Of a stretch of 64,000 nt of DNA, positions 1 through 10,354 are shown piece by piece (the first letter of the stretch is position 1; the number at the start of each line of letters is the position of its first letter). The DNA is from Halopseudomonas litoralis. Its GTDB lineage: Bacteria; Pseudomonadota; Gammaproteobacteria; Pseudomonadales; Pseudomonadaceae. A model generated the notes under the pieces. It saw only the letters and a list, made by a program, of their open reading frames with translations. It searched no databases and had not been told where the DNA came from. The stretch spans positions 620,001-684,000 of the forward strand of contig NZ_LT629748.1 in assembly GCF_900105005.1 (NCBI RefSeq), read 5' to 3'. Position numbers and translations under genes: made by a program.

Positions 1-651
1 GACCGCCTGATTCTCCTGTTCCGCAACGATACCTCAGCCTTCGACGGCAAGAAGATCGAACAGCTGGAACGCAAGGGCATGGTCAATAACCGCTTCAATG
101 CCTTTATCATGCAGAAACTGCAGGACGCCGGTATACCGACCCAGTTCGACCAACTGCTGTCTGACACCGAATGCCTGGTCAAGAAACTCGACATGATTCC
201 GGTTGAGTGTGTTGTGCGCAACTACGCTGCCGGTAGCCTGGTCAAGCGCCTGGGCATCGAAGAAGGCCAGGAACTGGCTCCGCCGACCTTTGAGCTGTTC
301 CTCAAGGACGACGCCAGGGGCGATCCCTTCATCAATGAATCGCACGTTGTTACCTTCGGCTGGGCGACAGCCGAGCAGCTGGTGCGTATGCGCGAACTGA
401 CCCTGCAGGTCAACGACGTCCTCAGGCAGGCGTTCGATGACGCCGGCCTGTTGCTGGTGGACTTCAAGCTGGAATTCGGTGTGTTCAAGGGCGAAATCGT
501 CCTCGGCGACGAATTCAGCCCCGACGGCTGCCGCCTGTGGGACAAGGAAACCCGTAAGAAGATGGACAAGGATCGCTTTCGTCAGGGCCTCGGTGGCGTG
601 ATCGAAGCCTACGAAGAAGTCGCTCAAAGACTGGGTGTTCCGCTGTCTTAA
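1..651 (+). CDS. purC: Phosphoribosylaminoimidazole-succinocarboxamide synthase (SAICAR synthetase), 5'-truncated by window edge
   Basis: Catalyses ATP-dependent ligation of aspartate to CAIR in de novo purine synthesis, in the cytosol. The frame is open from base 1, and the first visible residues ([16 protein letters not shown]) are a conserved internal PurC segment, so about 20 N-terminal residues lie outside the window; the ATG at 79 is internal. Family motifs are visible: [17 protein letters not shown], the [17 protein letters not shown] segment, [11 protein letters not shown] and the [12 protein letters not shown] nucleotide/metal-binding segment. The stop is TAA at 649-651, 44 bp before a tRNA gene. 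The length and sequence fit the roughly 236-residue bacterial enzyme. Confidence 0.97.
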   Translation, partial: DRLILLFRNDTSAFDGKKIEQLERKGMVNNRFNAFIMQKLQDAGIPTQFDQLLSDTECLVKKLDMIPVECVVRNYAAGSLVKRLGIEEGQELAPPTFELFLKDDARGDPFINESHVVTFGWATAEQLVRMRELTLQVNDVLRQAFDDAGLLLVDFKLEFGVFKGEIVLGDEFSPDGCRLWDKETRKKMDKDRFRQGLGGVIEAYEEVAQRLGVPLS

Positions 652-695
652 CGCTTTATCGGTCGGGGTGAAACTGCTATCATGCGCGCCGACTT

Positions 696-785
696 GGAGA
701 GTTGCCGGAGTGGTCGAACGGGACGGATTCGAAATCCGTTGAACAGGCAACTGTTCCCAGGGTTCGAATCCCTGACTCTCCGCCA
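696..785 (+). tRNA. tRNA-Ser (anticodon CGA)
   Basis: A 90-nt class II tRNA with an encoded CCA end. The acceptor stem pairs GGAGAGT (696-702) with ACTCTCC (775-781); the discriminator base is G782 and CCA is 783-785. The anticodon arm ACGGA-TTCGAAA-TCCGT places CGA at 730-732 (serine, UCG codons). A long variable arm precedes the T-arm (GGTTCGAATCC). A weak -10-like TATCAT lies at 677-682. Confidence 0.97.
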
Positions 786-805
786 AATGACGGGGCAATC
801 AATGA

Positions 806-1861
<1,056 letters not shown>

Positions 1862-1947
1862 AGCTGAACCCAAACGGCATTAATGGCTCGAATAGTAAAC
1901 CGCTGGCCTGCTTGCCGGACCGACAGTGTTTATTATGGACGGACATT

Positions 1948-4422
1948 ATGCTGAGACCGAAACTGCCTGGGTTTGTTGTGTTTTTGCTGGCTCTGCTGTT
2001 CGTGCCGGTTGCTGCGGTGTCGGCACAAACGGCTGACCAAACAGAGTTGGATCCGGCACAAGCGCGGCAGGTGCTCGATACGCTGCAGGATGACGAGCGG
2101 CGGGATGAGGTGGTGCGGGCGCTGGAGGTCATTGCCAGCGAGGCACCGGTCGACGATGAGGCACCTGCCGCGGAAGCGGAAACGCCATTAAGTACCATTG
2201 TGCCGCTGGAAGCCGATGGTCTGGTTGCCCGCACGTTGGCCCAGATCGGCGGTTGGGCTGATGGTTTGCGCGCACAACTGAAGCGGATTGCCCAGGCGCT
2301 GGGGGACTTACCTCATTGGTTCCAGACCACCTTCCTGAATGAGGTGGGCCATATGTTGGCGTTGCAGACGCTGATCGATCTGGGCATCGTCTTTGGTGTC
2401 GGCTTGTGTCTGGAATGGTTGCTGCGCCGGGTGTTGCGCAGATCGGTGCGCAGCCTGCTGGCCAGCGCCAACCAGGCAGAGTTGCGGGTGCCTGTACCGG
2501 CCCCTGTCCCGCTCATTCCGGACATCACCGACCCCGTTGTTCTCGCCGCATTGCGCCCGCTCGACAGCAATACCGCGCTGGTCCAGGCCCAGCGCGATGG
2601 TGTGGAATATGTGGAAGCGGTGCGGGTCGGTGCCCATGATTCCGGCGCAGATTCCACGCTGGAGCCTGCCGAGCGGCCCGTTCCAGCCGCTTCAATGTTG
2701 ACTGCCGCACCACCTGTTGAATCTGAACTCAAGGCGTTGCGCCGATTGCCCTTTGCGCTGGCTGGCTTTGTGCTGGATCTTTTGCCATTGGGGTTGTTTT
2801 TCGGCATCGCGGCGCTGGTTCTGGAGCTCCTGCCCGGACTGGATGCGCGTACCCACCTGGTTACCCGTGAATTTATCTATGCCTATGTGATCACCCGTGT
2901 CGTCATGGCCGTCGTGCGCCTGTTACTGGCACCTGCCGACCCCTGTCTGCGTATCATCCAACTCGGTGATTTTGCCGCTGAGCAGATCCATCGCTGGACG
3001 CGGCGGCTAGTCATTCTCGCCACCTTTGGCGTTGCCATAGGTAATGCGCTCGGCATCCTCGGTACCGGCCCTGAAGCCCAGTTGGTGATTGTCAAAACGA
3101 CCTCCCTGCTGGTCCATCTGACACTGATCTTCCTTGTGTTCCGCTTCCGTGAGTCCGTGGCAGTGTGGATTGCCGGTGCACCTGAGCGGGACGGTGCGAT
3201 ATATACGTTGCGGCGCTGGCTGGCCGGTATCTGGCCGCTGTTGATGGCGGTGCTGATCATGGGCGGTTGGGTCGTCTGGGCGTTGCGCATCGAAGATGGC
3301 TTTACCAAACTGCTCGAATTCATTGGCATGTCCGCAGCCATCATTGTGCTGGGCCGTCTGGCTGCGGTACTGGTTCTCGGTGCGTTGGGCCGCCTGGCTG
3401 GTATCAGTGAGGACGTGCCGGATGAGCCGAGCCCAGACGACAACACGCTGCGTAGCCAACTGGCCGAACAGTATTATCCGCTGCTGCGCTGGCTGGTCTC
3501 GCTGGTGATCACCGCAGCGACCCTGGTGGCTCTGCTGCAGGCCTGGGGATTGAATGCGCTGCAATGGTTCGCCCCCGGCACCATTGGCAGCAGCCTGGCC
3601 TCCGCCTTTGTCACCATTTTCATTGCCGTGGCAATTGCCCTGGTGATCTGGCAAGCGACCAACTCTTCCATTCAGAAGCGCATTACTCGCTGGCGCGAGC
3701 AGGGTGATCTATTACGTGCTGCGCGACTTAATACGCTCCTGCCCATGCTCCGTGCCGGCCTGCTTATACTGATCGCGCTGATCGTCGGCCTGACGACGCT
3801 GAACCAGATCGGCGTCAATACCACACCCTTGATCGCCGGTGCGAGCATCATCGGTGTAGCCATTGGTTTCGGCTCGCAGAAGCTGGTGCAGGATTTCATT
3901 ACCGGGATGTTCCTGCTGATGGAGAACGCCATGCAGGTTGGCGATTCGGTGACGGTAGCGGGCGTGGAGGGCACAGTAGAGAACCTGTCGATCCGCACCG
4001 TGCGACTGCGCGCGGGTAACGGCTCGCTGCATATCGTTCCGTTCAGCTCGGTGACCACTGTGAACAACGCCAATCGTGGCATCGGCAATGCTGCCGTGCG
4101 CATCAGTGTCAGCTATGATACCGATATCAACCAGGCCATCAGCGAGCTCAAGGCCATTGGCGCAGCACTGCGTAACGATCCGGTTTTCTCTCCACAGATT
4201 CTGGCGGATATGGAAATCTGGGGTGTGGATGCCGTGGATGGTTCCATGGTCACATTGGCCGGCCAGATGCGCTGTACCGACAAGGGCCGCTGGGGCGTTC
4301 AGCGGGAGATCAACCGACGTGTGCTCGAGCGCTTCCGCCAGTTGGGTATCGATATCGCCGACCCCCGTGAGCGCCCGCTGATGCCATCTTCTTCCGCGGC
4401 CAATTCGTCAGACGAAGGCTGA
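1948..4422 (+). CDS. Large MscS-family mechanosensitive channel, YbiO-like
   Basis: Predicted inner-membrane tension-gated channel for osmotic downshock. The ATG at 1948 is preferred over 1912 because it gives a clean signal peptide (MLRPKLPGFVVFLLALLFVP...AVSAQ). A periplasmic/linker segment rich in Asp, Glu and Ala follows, then about ten hydrophobic helices. The C-terminal MscS core is clear: the Gly/Ala-rich pore helix (TPLIAGASIIGVAIGFGSQK), the beta-domain (DFITGMFLLMENAMQVGD, ENLSIRTVRLR) and the alpha/beta vestibule. At 824 residues it is in the large-MscS class (E. coli YbiO/MscM type) rather than small MscS. Monocistronic by spacing. Confidence 0.9.
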   Translation: MLRPKLPGFVVFLLALLFVPVAAVSAQTADQTELDPAQARQVLDTLQDDERRDEVVRALEVIASEAPVDDEAPAAEAETPLSTIVPLEADGLVARTLAQIGGWADGLRAQLKRIAQALGDLPHWFQTTFLNEVGHMLALQTLIDLGIVFGVGLCLEWLLRRVLRRSVRSLLASANQAELRVPVPAPVPLIPDITDPVVLAALRPLDSNTALVQAQRDGVEYVEAVRVGAHDSGADSTLEPAERPVPAASMLTAAPPVESELKALRRLPFALAGFVLDLLPLGLFFGIAALVLELLPGLDARTHLVTREFIYAYVITRVVMAVVRLLLAPADPCLRIIQLGDFAAEQIHRWTRRLVILATFGVAIGNALGILGTGPEAQLVIVKTTSLLVHLTLIFLVFRFRESVAVWIAGAPERDGAIYTLRRWLAGIWPLLMAVLIMGGWVVWALRIEDGFTKLLEFIGMSAAIIVLGRLAAVLVLGALGRLAGISEDVPDEPSPDDNTLRSQLAEQYYPLLRWLVSLVITAATLVALLQAWGLNALQWFAPGTIGSSLASAFVTIFIAVAIALVIWQATNSSIQKRITRWREQGDLLRAARLNTLLPMLRAGLLILIALIVGLTTLNQIGVNTTPLIAGASIIGVAIGFGSQKLVQDFITGMFLLMENAMQVGDSVTVAGVEGTVENLSIRTVRLRAGNGSLHIVPFSSVTTVNNANRGIGNAAVRISVSYDTDINQAISELKAIGAALRNDPVFSPQILADMEIWGVDAVDGSMVTLAGQMRCTDKGRWGVQREINRRVLERFRQLGIDIADPRERPLMPSSSAANSSDEG

Positions 4423-4599
4423 TACTCCGTGCACCAAAGCAGGCCCTGCAAGCGCTGTATTGCGCTGACATGGTTCAGGCAGGGCCCAATTTCTCCGGTC
4501 TATTCGAGATCCTCCTATACGGTTTCCCCTCCCTCAATAAATCCCCCAGCCCCTACGCCACGCGGTATGTGAGGCGTATTTGTATGCGTTTTCGCTGAC

Positions 4600-4615
4600 T
4601 GGCACGCCACTTGCT
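4600..4615 (+). promoter_or_regulatory. Sigma54 (-24/-12) promoter for the nirBDC operon
   Basis: TGGCAC (4600-4605), a 5-bp spacer and TTGCT (4611-4615) match the RpoN consensus TGGCAC-N5-TTGCW at every position. The predicted transcript start is near 4626, leaving a leader of about 33 nt before the nirB ATG at 4659, too short for a long antiterminator hairpin. Nitrogen-regulated NtrC/RpoN control is inferred. A possible NtrC half-site (TGCACC, 4430-4435) lies about 170 bp upstream but lacks a convincing partner. Confidence 0.8.
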
Positions 4616-4658
4616 CTGGGTCTTGCAAAGGTAAGTTGCAGCGAAGAGGGGAAAACTT

Positions 4659-7217
4659 ATGGGCGGGGATGTCACTTCAAACCGGCGGGAAATGCTGGTC
4701 ATCAGCGGCAACGGCATGGTGGGCCATCACTGCGTCGAGCAACTGATCGCGCTGGATGCATTGTCTCGTTATGAAATCCATATATTCGGTGAAGAGCGTC
4801 AGCGGGCCTACGACCGGGTGCACTTGTCCGAGTACTTCGGCGGGCGTGATGCCGACTCGCTGGCCTTGGGGCAGCCGACTTTGTATCAACAACCGGGTGT
4901 ACATCTGCATCTCGGCTCGCCTGTTCTGCAGATTGATCGCGACAATAAACAAGTAGTCACCGCCTGCGGCCGCACCAGCTACGATCAACTGATACTCGCT
5001 ACCGGCTCCTTTCCCTTTGTGCCGCCGATTGCGGGTGCCGAGGGTACTTCCCGACTGGTCTATCGCACCCTGGATGATCTGGATGCCATTCGCACGGCCG
5101 CCGATGGCGCACGGCGGGGTGTGGTGGTCGGCGGAGGTTTGCTCGGGCTGGAGGCGGCCAATGCCTTGCGCTCTCTGGGGCTGGAGGCGCATGTGGTGGA
5201 GTTTGCACCACGGCTGATGCCGGTGCAGTTGGATGGCGAAGGGGGCGCTGCGCTGCGGGCCAGGATTGAGACGCTGGGCGTGACGGTGCATCTATCCCGT
5301 GCCACCAGCGAGGTCACTGGGGGCGAAGAGTATCGCTGGCGGATGAACTTCGCTGACGGTGAGTATCTGGAAACCGATCTGGTGGTGTTTTCCGCTGGTA
5401 TTCGGCCGCAGGATGCGCTGGCACGCAGCGCAGGTCTGGATATGGCCGAGCGGGGCGGGGTAGTGGTGGACAATCACTGTCGCACCAGTGACCCTGCCAT
5501 TTATGCGGTGGGGGAGTGCGCGAGCTGGAATGGTCAGGTATTCGGACTGGTCGCGCCGGGTTATCAGATGGCGCGATTGGTCGCCGCTCAGTTGAGTGAT
5601 CAGGCAAGCGAGCCGTTCACCGGCGCTGACATGTCGACCAAGCTCAAGCTGCTCGGGGTCGATGTCGGCTCCATCGGCGATGCACAAGGCGCAACGCCAG
5701 GATCACGTAGTTACCGTTTTATCGACGAGGCCAGCGCCACCTATCGCCGGTTGGTGGTCTCTGCGGACGGGCAGTACGTGCTCGGTGCGGTGCTGATCGG
5801 CGATAACAGTTATTACGATACCTTGCTGCAGTATGCGCAGAACGGCATCAAGCTGCCGAAAGACCCGGCCAGCCTGATCCTGCCGCATTCCGCAGATAGT
5901 CCGGCGCTGGGCGTTGATGCGCTGCCGGCCTCCGCCACCATCTGCTCCTGCCATAACGTCAGCAAGGACGCGGTGTGCTGTCAGGTCGATGCCGGTGTGA
6001 CCGAGCTGGGGGAATTGAAGGCTGTGACCAAGGCGGGTACCGGCTGCGGTGGTTGCAGTGCGTTGTTGAAGCAGGTGTTCGAGCATGAGCTGAGCGCTCG
6101 CGGTGTGGTGGTGGATCGCAGCCTGTGCGAGCATTTTGCCCATACCCGCCAAGAGCTCTACGGCATAATCCGTGTCGAGGGCATCACGCGCTTCGAGCAG
6201 GTGCTGGCCCGCCATGGCAAGGGCGATCTGGGGTGTGATATCTGCAAGCCGGCGGTGGGTTCGATCCTCGCTTCCTGCTGGAACGAGTCGATCATGGACC
6301 CGGCGCTGGTGCAGTTGCAGGAAACCAACGACACCTTCATGGCCAATATGCAGAAGAACGGCACCTATTCGGTGGTGCCGCGCATTGCCGGCGGCGAAAT
6401 CACCCCGGACAAGTTGATCGTGCTGGGCGAGGTAGCGCGTAAGTACGATCTCTATACCAAGATCACCGGCGGCCAGCGTATCGATCTGTTCGGTGCCCAG
6501 TTGCATGACCTGCCGGATATCTGGGGCGAGCTGATTGCTGCCGGTTTCGAGACCGGGCATGCCTATGGCAAATCCCTGCGCACGGTCAAATCCTGCGTCG
6601 GCAGCACCTGGTGCCGTTATGGAGTGCAGGACAGCGTGGCCATGGCGCTGATGCTGGAGCACCGCTACAAGGGCCTGCGCGCGCCGCACAAGATCAAGTT
6701 CGGCGTGTCCGGCTGCACCCGCGAATGTGCCGAGGCGCAGAGCAAGGATATTGGTGTGATCGCTACCGATCGCGGCTGGAACCTCTACGTGGCGGGCAAC
6801 GGCGGCATGCGTCCGCGCCACGCTGAACTCTTCGCCACCGATCTGGATGACCAGACCCTGGTGCGCTACATCGATCGCTTCCTGATGCTCTACATCCGCA
6901 CCGCCGACCGGCTGCAGCGTACCTCGACCTGGCGCGAGAGCCTGGAGGGTGGGCTTGAGTACCTGCAGCAGGTGGTCATTGACGACAGCCTCGGGCTGGC
7001 CACCGAGCTGGAAGCACAGATGCAGTTGGTGGTGGACCGCTATGAATGCGAGTGGGCCAATACGCTCAATGATCCGGAGAAACTCAAGCGCTTCCGCACC
7101 TTCGTCAACGACCAGCGCGGCGACCCGGATATCCATTTCGTCAAGGAACGTGGCCAGCGCCGTCCGGCGCGCGCCAATGAGCTGAAACTGATCCCTGTTA
7201 CCGAGGAGGCACTCTGA
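4659..7217 (+). CDS. nirB: Nitrite reductase [NAD(P)H], large subunit
   Basis: 852-residue cytosolic enzyme that reduces nitrite to ammonium with NAD(P)H. The N-terminal half is a pyridine-nucleotide disulfide oxidoreductase-type FAD/NAD module (ATGSFPFVPP, GVVVGGGLLGLEAA, YAVGECA). Next comes a BFD-like [2Fe-2S] domain (CSCHNVS...GTGCGGC), and then the sulfite/nitrite reductase module with the siroheme-[4Fe-4S] cysteines (SCVGSTWC and GCTREC). The start is preceded by GAAGAGGGGAAAACTT. The TGA stop shares its last base with the nirD ATG, implying translational coupling. Confidence 0.97.
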   Translation: MGGDVTSNRREMLVISGNGMVGHHCVEQLIALDALSRYEIHIFGEERQRAYDRVHLSEYFGGRDADSLALGQPTLYQQPGVHLHLGSPVLQIDRDNKQVVTACGRTSYDQLILATGSFPFVPPIAGAEGTSRLVYRTLDDLDAIRTAADGARRGVVVGGGLLGLEAANALRSLGLEAHVVEFAPRLMPVQLDGEGGAALRARIETLGVTVHLSRATSEVTGGEEYRWRMNFADGEYLETDLVVFSAGIRPQDALARSAGLDMAERGGVVVDNHCRTSDPAIYAVGECASWNGQVFGLVAPGYQMARLVAAQLSDQASEPFTGADMSTKLKLLGVDVGSIGDAQGATPGSRSYRFIDEASATYRRLVVSADGQYVLGAVLIGDNSYYDTLLQYAQNGIKLPKDPASLILPHSADSPALGVDALPASATICSCHNVSKDAVCCQVDAGVTELGELKAVTKAGTGCGGCSALLKQVFEHELSARGVVVDRSLCEHFAHTRQELYGIIRVEGITRFEQVLARHGKGDLGCDICKPAVGSILASCWNESIMDPALVQLQETNDTFMANMQKNGTYSVVPRIAGGEITPDKLIVLGEVARKYDLYTKITGGQRIDLFGAQLHDLPDIWGELIAAGFETGHAYGKSLRTVKSCVGSTWCRYGVQDSVAMALMLEHRYKGLRAPHKIKFGVSGCTRECAEAQSKDIGVIATDRGWNLYVAGNGGMRPRHAELFATDLDDQTLVRYIDRFLMLYIRTADRLQRTSTWRESLEGGLEYLQQVVIDDSLGLATELEAQMQLVVDRYECEWANTLNDPEKLKRFRTFVNDQRGDPDIHFVKERGQRRPARANELKLIPVTEEAL

Positions 7218-7621
7218 TGACTCATGCACATGCACTTACCATCGACTCGAAACACCCGACAGCCAACTGGCATTCGCTGTGTCATCGGCAGGATCTTGTG
7301 CCCAACTCGGGCGTGGTCGCCTGGTTCGCTGGCGCGCAGATTGCCCTCTTCCATTTGCCCGAGGCGGAGGGTGGCGAGCGGGTGTACGCCCTGCATAACC
7401 GCGATCCGCAGTCGGCGGCCAACGTCATCGGCCGGGGCATGATCGGGCATATCCAGGGTGTCGCCGTGGTGGCGTCACCGCTCTACAAACAGCATTTTCG
7501 CCTGGAGGATGGGCTCTGTCTGGAGCAGCCGGAGTTGGCGTTGCAGGCCTGGCCGGTGCGGCTCAAAGGTGACCGGGTGGAGATTTTCTCGCCGGGCAAT
7601 CAGAGCGCCATGAACATCTGA
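7217..7621 (+). CDS. nirD: Nitrite reductase [NAD(P)H], small subunit
   Basis: 134-residue Rieske-like partner of NirB. As expected for NirD, the Rieske fold segments are recognisable (YALHNRDP, IGRGMIGHIQG, VASPLYKQHFRLEDGLCLE) but the CxH...CxxH cluster ligands are absent, so it does not carry its own iron-sulfur centre. It overlaps nirB by one base (TGATG at 7215-7219) and is followed 22 bp later by nirC with an AAAAGGAA ribosome-binding site. Confidence 0.95.
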   Translation: MTHAHALTIDSKHPTANWHSLCHRQDLVPNSGVVAWFAGAQIALFHLPEAEGGERVYALHNRDPQSAANVIGRGMIGHIQGVAVVASPLYKQHFRLEDGLCLEQPELALQAWPVRLKGDRVEIFSPGNQSAMNI

Positions 7622-7643
7622 CTCTTACAAAAGGAATACCACC

Positions 7644-8474
7644 ATGTCCTATCTCGTCCCTGCCGAATTCGTCACCAAGATGGTCGATGCCGGCGAGTCC
7701 AAGCTGTTCATGTCCACCCGCGACACGCTGATCCGCGCCTTTATGGCGGGTGCCATCCTGGCGCTGGCGGCGGTGTTTGCGATTACCGTGACCATCCAGA
7801 CCGGCTCGCCGCTGCTGGGCGCGGCCTTTTTCCCGGTCGGCTTTATCATGTTGTACCTGATGGGCTTTGATCTGCTGACGGGGGTGTTCATGCTGACCCC
7901 GCTGGCGCTGCTGGATCGCCGCCCGGGTGTTACCCCGGCGGGCATCCTGCGCCACTGGGGTTGGGTGTTTCTCGGCAACTTTGCCGGGGCGCTGGCCGTG
8001 GCGGTGATGATGGCCTTTGTCTTCACCTATGGCTTCTCCGTGGATGCCGGTGAAGTGGGCGCGAAGATCTCGCATATCGGTGAGAGTCGTACCCTGGGCT
8101 ACGCCGAATACGGTGCCGCCGGCTGGGCGACCATCTTCCTGCGCGGCATGCTATGCAACTGGATGGTCTCGCTGGGTGTGGTCGGTGCGATGATTTCCAC
8201 CACGGTCAGTGGCAAGGCCATCGCCATGTGGATGCCGGTGATGCTGTTCTTCTACATGGGCTTCGAGCATTCGGTGGTGAATATGTTTCTGTTCCCCTTC
8301 GGCATGATCATGGGCGGCGACTTCTCGGTGATGGATTACATGATCTGGAACGAGATCCCCACTGCACTGGGTAACCTGGTCGGTGGCCTGGCCTTCACCG
8401 GCCTGACCCTGTACACCACGCATATCCGGACCGCACCCAAGCGCACTCAACTGCGCCAGCCTGTTGATGCTTGA
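7644..8474 (+). CDS. nirC: Formate/nitrite transporter family protein (nitrite channel)
   Basis: 276-residue FNT-family membrane channel predicted to import nitrite for NirBD. Six hydrophobic segments are evident, with the conserved central-pore histidine motif GFEHSVVNMFLFPFGM and the N-terminal FNT segment. Many Pseudomonas nirBD loci carry a NasA-type nitrate/nitrite MFS carrier and an assimilatory nitrate reductase; here an FNT channel occupies that place and no nitrate reductase gene is present in the window. Its end overlaps the start of the phosphatase/kinase gene, so it belongs to the same operon. Confidence 0.92.
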   Translation: MSYLVPAEFVTKMVDAGESKLFMSTRDTLIRAFMAGAILALAAVFAITVTIQTGSPLLGAAFFPVGFIMLYLMGFDLLTGVFMLTPLALLDRRPGVTPAGILRHWGWVFLGNFAGALAVAVMMAFVFTYGFSVDAGEVGAKISHIGESRTLGYAEYGAAGWATIFLRGMLCNWMVSLGVVGAMISTTVSGKAIAMWMPVMLFFYMGFEHSVVNMFLFPFGMIMGGDFSVMDYMIWNEIPTALGNLVGGLAFTGLTLYTTHIRTAPKRTQLRQPVDA

Positions 8475-10215
8475 TCGGACCCGGGCACAGCAGGGTCTGC
8501 AGATCGCCCTCGGTCAGGCTTCTGATCGGGGGCGCAAGGCGGTCAATCAGGACTTTCACGGCGCCTGCATCCCAGCGGAGCCGCAGGTGGGTTTGAAGGG
8601 GATCGCACTGGCGCTGGCCGATGGCATCAGCTCCAGTAGCGTCAGCCATATTGCCAGCCAGACTGCGGTGACCGGCTTTCTGGTGGACTACTACTCCACC
8701 CCGGATGCCTGGTCGGTACGCCAGTCGGCCCAGCGGGTGCTGGCCGCGACCAGTTCCTGGCTGTATTCCCAGACCCGCCAGAGCGAACACCGCTACGACA
8801 ATGAGCGCGGCTATGTCTGTACCTTCAGTGCGCTGATCATCAAATCGGCCACGGCCTATCTGTTCCATGTCGGCGACTCGCGTATCTATCGCTTGCGCGG
8901 TGGCGAGCTGGAGCAACTGACCCGCGATCACCGTCTGCGGGTCGCCGCCGACACCAGTTATCTGGCCCGTGCGCTGGGCATCAGCCAGCATCTGGAGATT
9001 GATCACAAGACCCTGGCAGTGGAGCAGGGCGATATGTTCATGTTGGCGACCGATGGGCTGTATGAGTTCGTTGGTCCGGCCACACTGGCCAGGGTGATCG
9101 AGGCGCATGGGGATGACCTGGACAGCGCCGCCCGCTCCCTGCTCGACCACGCCCTGGCCCAGGGCAGTGCCGACAATCTCACGGTGCAACTCTTGCGTGT
9201 GGACGCGCTGCCGACGCGCACGGCACTGGAGTTCAGCCAGCACCTGACGGAGCTGCCGCCAGCACCGCTATTGGAAAGCCGTGCGCAGTTCGAAGGCTTC
9301 ACCATCGAGCGGGAGCTGCATGCCAGCAGCCGCAGCCATGTCTATCTGGCCACGGACAATGCGTCCGCCGAGCGGGTGATCCTGAAGGTGCCCTCGATTG
9401 ATCTGCGCGAGGACCAGGCGTATCTGGAGCGGCTGATGCTGGAAGAGTGGGTGGCACGGCGCATTCATGATCCCCACGTGCTCAAGGCCGCAGCCCAGAC
9501 CCGTTCGCGGGGTTATCTGTATACCGTCAGCCAGTATCTTGAGGGACAGACACTGCGGCAATGGATGCTGGATCATCCGCGGCCTGACCTGCAGGCAGTG
9601 CGCAATATTATCGAGCAGATAGCCAGAGGACTCAGGGCGTTTCATCGGTTGGATATGCTGCACCAGGATCTGCGCCCGCAGAACATCATGATTGATCCTG
9701 TCGGCACGGTGACCATCATTGATTTCGGCTCGGTCAGCGTCGCCGGGCTGGATGAAATGCAGTCTGACAACACGGCGTTGATACTGGGCACGCGCCAGTA
9801 CACAGCGCCGGAGTATTTTCTCGGTTATCCGGGGACTGCGCAGTCGGACCTGTTCTCGCTGGGGGTGATTGCCTATCAGCTGTTGAGCGGGCAGTTGCCC
9901 TACGGTACCGAGGTGGCTCAGGCAACCAGCCGCGCCGCGCAGCTGCGACTGAAATACCGCACCATCACCCGCTATCGCCAGGATCTGCCGCTGTGGCTGG
10001 ATGAGGTGTTGAAGGGCGCTGTGCAGCCTGATCCGAATAAGCGTTACGCAGCGCTGTCCGAGTTTACCTTCGCGTTGTGCCAGCCGGATGTCAGGCTGTT
10101 GAGCAGGCAGTCGCCGCCCTTGCTGGAACGTAACCCGGTGGTCTTCTGGCAGGGGGTGTCGCTGGCATTGGTGGTGCTGTTGGTGCTGGTGCTGCTGTGG
10201 AGCGGGAGGGGGTAA
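8467..10215 (+). CDS. Bifunctional PP2C phosphatase / Ser-Thr protein kinase with C-terminal membrane anchor
   Basis: About 582 residues. The N-terminal PP2C domain shows GKAVNQD, ALADGISSS, GDSRIYRL, ATDGLYEF and ADNLTV metal-binding motifs. The C-terminal kinase domain starts near residue 280 and has VILKVPS (catalytic Lys), HQDLRPQNIMI (catalytic loop), IDFGSVS (DFG), TRQYTAPEY (APE) and SDLFSLGVIAYQLL. The glycine-rich loop is degenerate (ELHASSRSHVYL). A single hydrophobic helix ends the protein. ATG 8467 is used; TTG 8464 is an alternative. It overlaps nirC by 8 bp. A similar gene sits beside nirBD in P. aeruginosa (PA1782), so the link to nitrite assimilation is recurrent, but its role is not established. 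Confidence 0.88.
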   Translation: MLDRTRAQQGLQIALGQASDRGRKAVNQDFHGACIPAEPQVGLKGIALALADGISSSSVSHIASQTAVTGFLVDYYSTPDAWSVRQSAQRVLAATSSWLYSQTRQSEHRYDNERGYVCTFSALIIKSATAYLFHVGDSRIYRLRGGELEQLTRDHRLRVAADTSYLARALGISQHLEIDHKTLAVEQGDMFMLATDGLYEFVGPATLARVIEAHGDDLDSAARSLLDHALAQGSADNLTVQLLRVDALPTRTALEFSQHLTELPPAPLLESRAQFEGFTIERELHASSRSHVYLATDNASAERVILKVPSIDLREDQAYLERLMLEEWVARRIHDPHVLKAAAQTRSRGYLYTVSQYLEGQTLRQWMLDHPRPDLQAVRNIIEQIARGLRAFHRLDMLHQDLRPQNIMIDPVGTVTIIDFGSVSVAGLDEMQSDNTALILGTRQYTAPEYFLGYPGTAQSDLFSLGVIAYQLLSGQLPYGTEVAQATSRAAQLRLKYRTITRYRQDLPLWLDEVLKGAVQPDPNKRYAALSEFTFALCQPDVRLLSRQSPPLLERNPVVFWQGVSLALVVLLVLVLLWSGRG

Positions 10216-10282
10216 GGCTTTCCGCCAGCAAGATGACAGTGATCTCCCTGCGCCATTTTTTCTTCGCCAAACCGTAACCTGA

Positions 10283-10300
10283 TTGTCGTTCGAATTTCAT
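10283..10300 (+). promoter_or_regulatory. Possible Pho box upstream of the PhoX gene
   Basis: Two imperfect 7-mers, TTGTCGT (10283-10289) and ATTTCAT (10294-10300), are separated by 4 bp as in a PhoB box (CTGTCAT-N4-CTGTCAT), each matching 5 of 7. A weak -10-like CATTCT follows at the usual distance (10311-10316). It is supported mainly by its position before a phosphatase gene. Confidence 0.35.
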
Positions 10301-10354
10301 CTGTGGCTCCCATTCTCTAGCGATCATAAATAAAGCCTGCAGAGGGAAGATCGG

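Noticed and set aside
4430..4455. Possible NtrC binding site upstream of nirB
   Set aside because: Only one good half-site (TGCACC); the second half does not match, so it is mentioned but not called as a feature.
5703..7235. 510-codon minus-strand ORF opposite nirB
   Set aside because: Shadow of nirB, with no start signal or domain; nirB motifs are unambiguous.
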